Shown piece by piece: positions 5,834-9,271 of a DNA stretch of 9,271 nt. Each line of letters begins with the position of its first letter. The first letter of the stretch is position 1. The DNA is taken from assembly GCA_035552655.1 (NCBI GenBank), contig DASZLD010000094.1:1-9271 (forward strand), in the 5' to 3' direction. Source of the stretch: DASXMT01 sp035552655 (GTDB lineage Bacteria; Actinomycetota; Acidimicrobiia; Acidimicrobiales; RAAP-2). The notes beneath the pieces were generated by a model. The model had not been told where the DNA came from, ran no database searches, and was given only the letters and a program-made list of their open reading frames with translations. Both the position numbers and the translations under genes were made by a program.

Positions 5834-7006
5834 ATGGCCGATCGAACCCCAGTCATCGTCGGCATTGGGCTGAGCGATTACCCCCGATCACCGCACCTCG
5901 ATGCCATTGGGCATCATTCGCAAGCCACCCAGCGGGCGTTGCTGGACTCGGGCATGGCGAAAGGCGACATCGACGGCTACCTCTCAGCCGGGATGGGCGG
6001 CGGAGACAGCGAGAGTCCGGTCAGCATGGCTGAGTACCTCGGCGTCGACCACAGGTACATCGACGGGACCATGACCGGCGGATCGTCATTCGAGTTCCAT
6101 GTCCAACACGCGGCAGCCGCCATCCGGCAGGGCCTTTGCGACACGGTCCTCGTCACCTACGGATCCGACTTCCTTTCCCGCATGGGGCGAACATTGGGAA
6201 CGGGAGGATTCGGACGAGAAGGTCAGCACGTCCAGGGTCCCGCGGCGTACGAGGCGCCCTATGGCAATACCCTGGTCGGCGCGTACGCCATGGCCGCCCG
6301 ACGCCATATGCACGAATACGGCACTACGTCGGAGCAGTTGGCCGAGATCGCGGTCGGGGTGAGGGAGTATGCCGGACTCAATCCGAACGCCATGTACCGC
6401 GACGCCATCTCCGTCGAGGACGTTGTGAATTCCAGGTTGGTGGCTGACCCCCTCCACAAGTTGGATTGTTGCGTGATCTCCGATGGAGGCGGCGCCCTGA
6501 TCATGACGACGGCCGATCGGGCACGAGACCTCCGTCAACCTGCCGTGTACGTTCTGGGCGCCGCCGGTGGGCAGACCCATTGGCACATCAGCCAGATGCC
6601 CGATTTCACCACCACTGCGGCGGCCACCTGTGGCCCGGCGGCCTTGGCCGAGGCTGGTGTGACGCCGGATGAAGTCGACACGGTGCAGCTCTACGACAGC
6701 TTCACCATCACGGTGCTGCTCCTGCTCGAGGGCCTTGGCTTCTGCCCGAGGGGCGAAGGCGGCGCTTACATCGCCGAGGGCCATCTCCGGCGCGGTGGAG
6801 ATCTCCCTCTCAATACCGACGGTGGTGGATTGTCCTCCTGTCATTCTGGGATGCGAGGCATGTTCCTCCTGATAGAAGCGACGCGCCAGCTCCGAGGTCA
6901 AGCGGGTCCGGCTCAGGTCCCCAACTGCAACATCGCGGTGGCATGCGGATCAGGCGGTTGGCTTTCTTGCATCGGCACCGTCGTGTTGGGAAGGGAGCAT
7001 CCATGA
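5834..7006 (+). CDS. Thiolase-fold protein of the SCP-x/Ltp2 (lipid-transfer) type, probable acyl-CoA retro-aldolase
   Basis: Thiolase-superfamily protein of 390 residues. The N-terminus ADRTPVIVGIG and the C-terminal half (QLYDSFTITVLLLLEGLGFC at 285-304, then PLNTDGGGLSSCHSGM and VACGSGG) are typical of the actinobacterial lipid-transfer/SCP-x thiolase group. Where thiolases carry the nucleophilic Cys near residue 82, this protein reads TGGSSF, so it should not make a covalent acyl-enzyme. H337 and C371 at the other two thiolase positions remain. Cys-less relatives such as Ltp2 work as aldolases on steroid side-chain CoA esters together with a DUF35 partner, and Y287 in YDSF is a candidate catalytic Tyr. 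The DUF35 gene directly downstream, sharing ATGA, supports this. The ATG at 5834 gives the usual N-terminus; the ATG at 5822 is possible. Neither has a clear ribosome binding site. The substrate is inferred only by analogy. Confidence 0.88.
   Translation: MADRTPVIVGIGLSDYPRSPHLDAIGHHSQATQRALLDSGMAKGDIDGYLSAGMGGGDSESPVSMAEYLGVDHRYIDGTMTGGSSFEFHVQHAAAAIRQGLCDTVLVTYGSDFLSRMGRTLGTGGFGREGQHVQGPAAYEAPYGNTLVGAYAMAARRHMHEYGTTSEQLAEIAVGVREYAGLNPNAMYRDAISVEDVVNSRLVADPLHKLDCCVISDGGGALIMTTADRARDLRQPAVYVLGAAGGQTHWHISQMPDFTTTAAATCGPAALAEAGVTPDEVDTVQLYDSFTITVLLLLEGLGFCPRGEGGAYIAEGHLRRGGDLPLNTDGGGLSSCHSGMRGMFLLIEATRQLRGQAGPAQVPNCNIAVACGSGGWLSCIGTVVLGREHP
6991..6997 (+). promoter_or_regulatory. Ribosome binding site inside the thiolase gene for the DUF35 gene
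   Basis: AAGGGAG, 5 bases before the ATG at 7003, lies within the last codons of the upstream gene. With the ATGA overlap it marks translational coupling. Confidence 0.7.
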
Positions 7007-7440
7007 CCATCGAAGTTCGGGCTGTCGAGACGTGGACGAAGCCGATTCCGGCGCCAGATCCGGTCTCAGCTGCATTCTGGGGGGCGGCCGCAGATGGGAA
7101 GCTCCTTATTCAGCGTTGCCCGTCCTGTGGGTCGAGGCAGTTCTATCCACGGGCGATGTGCACGACATGCGGAACCGATCCGGAATGGGAGGAGGCGTCA
7201 GGACGGGGCACCGTCTACACCTTCACGGTCATCCGTCAACAGGGGGCAGAGCCGTTCAAGGGTGAGGTGCCGTACGTTGTGGCCATGATCGCTCTCGACG
7301 AGGGCCCCATGATGATGGGAAACGTCACCGGTTGCCCGCCGGAGGCCGTCTCTGTCGGCTTGGTCGTCCGTGCCTATTCGGTCGAGGTCGAAGCGGGCGT
7401 CGGCGTCGTGTACTGGGAGCCAGCACGAGAAGGCCGCTGA
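7003..7440 (+). CDS. DUF35 Zn-ribbon/OB-fold protein, partner of the thiolase-like protein
   Basis: Protein of 145 residues with an N-terminal amphipathic region, a rubredoxin-like zinc ribbon (C39, C42, C53, C56; CxxC-x10-CxxC) and a C-terminal OB fold beginning around GRGTVYTFTVIRQQ. Such proteins usually act as CoA-binding or structural partners of thiolase-like enzymes; the DUF35 domain of ChsH2 joins Ltp2 for retro-aldol cleavage. The ATG at 7003 overlaps the thiolase stop as ATGA, and AAGGGAG lies 5 bases upstream, so the two are translationally coupled and likely made in equal amounts. The frame also runs 20 codons further up, but that part overlaps the thiolase and has no ribosome binding site. 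All four cysteines are present. Family call firm; partner role inferred from order and precedent. Confidence 0.92.
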   Translation: MTIEVRAVETWTKPIPAPDPVSAAFWGAAADGKLLIQRCPSCGSRQFYPRAMCTTCGTDPEWEEASGRGTVYTFTVIRQQGAEPFKGEVPYVVAMIALDEGPMMMGNVTGCPPEAVSVGLVVRAYSVEVEAGVGVVYWEPAREGR

Positions 7441-7447
7441 TCTGATG

Positions 7448-7479
7448 GAGGCCCGTCACCTTCGGCGATAACCGGCCTC
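7448..7479. terminator. Inverted repeat between convergent genes
   Basis: GAGGCC (7448-7453) and GGCCTC (7474-7479) flank 20 bases between the DUF35 stop and the reductase stop, and overlap the latter. A long loop and no T-runs make it a weak candidate for a bidirectional terminator. Confidence 0.3.
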
Positions 7480-7891
7480 ATGTGGGTACGTCCACGAGCA
7501 CCAGTACGCCATTGCTGAACCGAGTCACCTCGGCAAGCGTCAGCTGAGGCGATCCGTCGAGATCGGCGAACATATGCTGGCCCCTGCCCACGGCGACCGG
7601 GGTGAGCAACAGGTGGAACTCGTCAATCAAGTTGTGCTCCATGAGCGTGACATCAAGTGGGCCATTGCCATATTTGACGATGCTCCCACCGGGGGCATCG
7701 CCAGCCATGCTGGTGTAGCCGGCCGATAGTCCCTCATACGTGCGCCTTCCCAGCAACAGGGCATCGGCGTCGGAGAGCAATGAGCTGGCGTAGGCGAAGT
7801 GCTCGTCGTCCAGGTAGGGAAATCCCCACTCATGGGGCGAGCCAATCTCACCGCCAAGGGTTACATGTGTTGATTCGATGAGCTTTCTCAC
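7478..7891 (-). CDS. RibD C-terminal/dihydrofolate-reductase-like protein, internally shortened
   Basis: Member of the YwjB/YyaP-like RibD-C family of NADPH-dependent reductases, 137 residues where about 180-195 is usual. The N-terminus MRKLIESTHVTLGG, the DADALLLGRRTYEG segment (41-54) and the C-terminal half from GGSIVKYGNGPL through LLLTPVAVGRG to RFSNGVLVLV are all family-like. Between A66 and P67 the part normally present (the MPKYVASTTLE-type strand and the loop leading to PGGDI) is missing, about 45-50 residues, with the frame kept. This would remove a strand and part of the cofactor-binding region, so activity is doubtful; it may be a decaying gene. The start is a GTG with only a distant GGAGGG 12 bases upstream. 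It follows the amidohydrolase by 21 bases, so it is probably cotranscribed with it. General role in the family is not well defined. Confidence 0.75.
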   Translation of the reverse strand: MRKLIESTHVTLGGEIGSPHEWGFPYLDDEHFAYASSLLSDADALLLGRRTYEGLSAGYTSMAGDAPGGSIVKYGNGPLDVTLMEHNLIDEFHLLLTPVAVGRGQHMFADLDGSPQLTLAEVTRFSNGVLVLVDVPT

Positions 7892-7912
7892 GCTTCGATG
7901 ACGCCCTCCGCG

Positions 7913-9178
7913 TCAGGCGGCCACGACCTTTTCGGTGGGGTCACACTGCATCAGTTTGGACAGGGTCCCGCCCATGATCTTGGCCTTGGCCGCCTCAGGG
8001 AGGGGCGCGATCTCCTCGAGGAAGGACAGGGGCTCGGACAGGCCCTCAGGATGCGGGTAGTCCGATCCGAACACGACATTGTCCGTTCCGACCAGGTCGA
8101 CGATGTTCAAGACGTCCTCTTCGAAGAAGGGATGGATGATGATCGACCGTTGGAACGTCTTCATCGGGTCCTCGTCGAACCCACCGGGGCTCCGATCGTA
8201 GAGCTTCTGGAATTGCTTGAGAGCGGTCGGTACCCACTGGCTTCCGTTCTCGACCGGCATGAAGCGAATATCGGGAAACCGGGTGGCTAGACCGTGACCG
8301 ATGATCGAGTAGACGGTGTCACGGATGTTGCGGTACTCGCTCTCCACCAGCCGAGAGAACATGCTCCGGGCGACGAAGGCGCTGAACTCGGAGGTTCGGC
8401 CGTCCCATTCGTTGATATAGCGCTGCGAGCCGTCGTCGGAGGAATGCATGCCGACCAGCACGCCGGACTCCTGCACCCGCTGCCAGAACGGGTCGTACTC
8501 GGGGAGGGCCAGCGAGCGGCGGCGGCCACCGAAGTCGGGCACGGGTGCAGGCCGAATGAGGATCGCTCGGGCCCCGTGCTCGACGACGTAGTCCAGCTCC
8601 CGGAGGGCCTCGTCGAGGATGGACAGGTTGAGCACCGGCGTGGCGAAGATGCGGTTCTCGAAGTTGAAGGTCCAGTGTTCGTGCATCCACTCGTTGAGAG
8701 CATGGACGACGACCGCCGTCGCCCTGGGGTCGTCAGCCAGGCGCTCCTCGAGCAGGCTGGCCAGGGTGGGCCACATCATCGCCCGGTCGACCTGCAGTTC
8801 GTCCATGAGGACGATCCGGTCTTCGGGGTTGAAGAAGGCGGGCGGCGACTCGATGTACCTGGGTGGCATGCCGGGCAGCCGTGGCTCGTGCTTCGACTTC
8901 GTGTCGAGCCCGTCTTTCGTTCCGACCGAGTGCTTTGACGAGGGATTCTTGATCCGGAACTCAAGCTCCTGCGCTCCGGGAGGAGCAACCTTGTTAAAGG
9001 TGGGGTTCGGAATGTAGTTGCTGATCACATTGCGCAGGGCGATCTTCGTCCTGCCGTTCACCTGCACGAACTTCACCAGACCGTCGTACTCGGCCGGCAG
9101 GTACTTGGTGAACGCATCCGTCGTCTCGTACATGTGATTGTCGGCATCGAAGACCGGATAGTTCACACTGATCGCCAT
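7913..9178 (-). CDS. Amidohydrolase-family protein (metal-dependent TIM-barrel, Amidohydro_2 type)
   Basis: TIM-barrel metal-dependent hydrolase of 421 residues. N-terminal motif FDADNHMYE (10-18) stands where HxH is found in many relatives; only H15 remains, with D11 and D13 as neighbours. Further likely ligands or active-site residues are H245 (GMHSSDDG), H295 (GHGL) and D373 in GSDYPHPEG (371-379). This large actinobacterial group, related to ACMSD and gamma-resorcylate decarboxylase-type proteins, contains hydrolases and decarboxylases whose substrates are mostly unknown. Residues about 45-110 hold an extended, lysine-rich segment that may form a lid. The ATG at 9178 has AGGAGA 5 bases upstream. 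Its downstream neighbour is the shortened reductase. It may belong to the same catabolic region as the other genes, but nothing in it shows the substrate. Confidence 0.9.
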   Translation of the reverse strand: MAISVNYPVFDADNHMYETTDAFTKYLPAEYDGLVKFVQVNGRTKIALRNVISNYIPNPTFNKVAPPGAQELEFRIKNPSSKHSVGTKDGLDTKSKHEPRLPGMPPRYIESPPAFFNPEDRIVLMDELQVDRAMMWPTLASLLEERLADDPRATAVVVHALNEWMHEHWTFNFENRIFATPVLNLSILDEALRELDYVVEHGARAILIRPAPVPDFGGRRRSLALPEYDPFWQRVQESGVLVGMHSSDDGSQRYINEWDGRTSEFSAFVARSMFSRLVESEYRNIRDTVYSIIGHGLATRFPDIRFMPVENGSQWVPTALKQFQKLYDRSPGGFDEDPMKTFQRSIIIHPFFEEDVLNIVDLVGTDNVVFGSDYPHPEGLSEPLSFLEEIAPLPEAAKAKIMGGTLSKLMQCDPTEKVVAA

Positions 9179-9271
9179 GGGACTCTCCTATAACTGGACT
9201 TCCGGACCCAAGTGGGCCGTTCGCATCCATCGGCCTACTGGTGTTGACCAAGAATCTATCCGAGGTCGCCG
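9179..9271 (-). promoter_or_regulatory. Upstream region of the amidohydrolase
   Basis: It holds the AGGAGA ribosome binding site (9184-9189) and presumably the promoter. CCCA and TGGG around 2 bases (CCCAAGTGGG, about 9209-9218) form a short imperfect palindrome that could be a regulator site but is within what chance gives in GC-rich DNA. No clear -10/-35 pair is seen. Confidence 0.3.

Overview
The window is high-GC bacterial DNA, densely coded on both strands. It carries a cytochrome P450, an acyl-CoA carboxyltransferase, a zinc alcohol dehydrogenase, an SDR, a cupin, an SCP-x/Ltp2-type thiolase-like protein, a DUF35 protein and an amidohydrolase. This mix, together with a remnant of an LLM-class (F420-dependent type) oxidoreductase, suggests an actinobacterium of the kind rich in lipid, steroid, terpenoid or xenobiotic catabolism (Acidimicrobiia or Mycobacteriales-like). 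That placement is inferred from gene content and codon bias. I see no rRNA, tRNA, CRISPR array, insertion sequence or phage gene.

Layout: (1) Minus strand, 1-1254: a P450, followed directly by the first 21 codons of another gene that leaves the window. A GC-rich hairpin lies over the P450 stop. (2) Plus strand, about 1474-2979: an acyl-CoA carboxylase carboxyltransferase subunit, divergent from the P450. (3) 3051-3255: a decayed, frameshifted C-terminal fragment of an LLM oxidoreductase. (4) Minus strand, 5662 down to 3252: cupin, SDR and zinc alcohol dehydrogenase, in transcription order; the first two overlap and the third follows after about 100 bases. (5) Plus strand, 5834-7440: a thiolase-like protein without the nucleophilic cysteine and a DUF35 Zn-ribbon/OB-fold protein, joined by an ATGA overlap. 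This set is divergent from the cupin set. (6) Minus strand, 9178 down to 7478: an amidohydrolase, then a RibD/DHFR-type reductase that appears to have lost an internal block.

How they may work together (inference): the P450 would hydroxylate a hydrophobic substrate, the ADH and SDR would oxidise the alcohols, the carboxyltransferase would act on an acyl-CoA, and the thiolase-like/DUF35 pair would make a retro-aldol C-C cleavage like Ltp2 with the DUF35 domain of ChsH2 in steroid side-chain catabolism. The amidohydrolase could be a hydrolase or decarboxylase. The substrate cannot be read from the sequence. No wholly new system is evident. The most notable points are the Cys-less thiolase/DUF35 pair, the cupin with a degenerate metal site, and two decaying genes (the LLM remnant and the internally deleted reductase).
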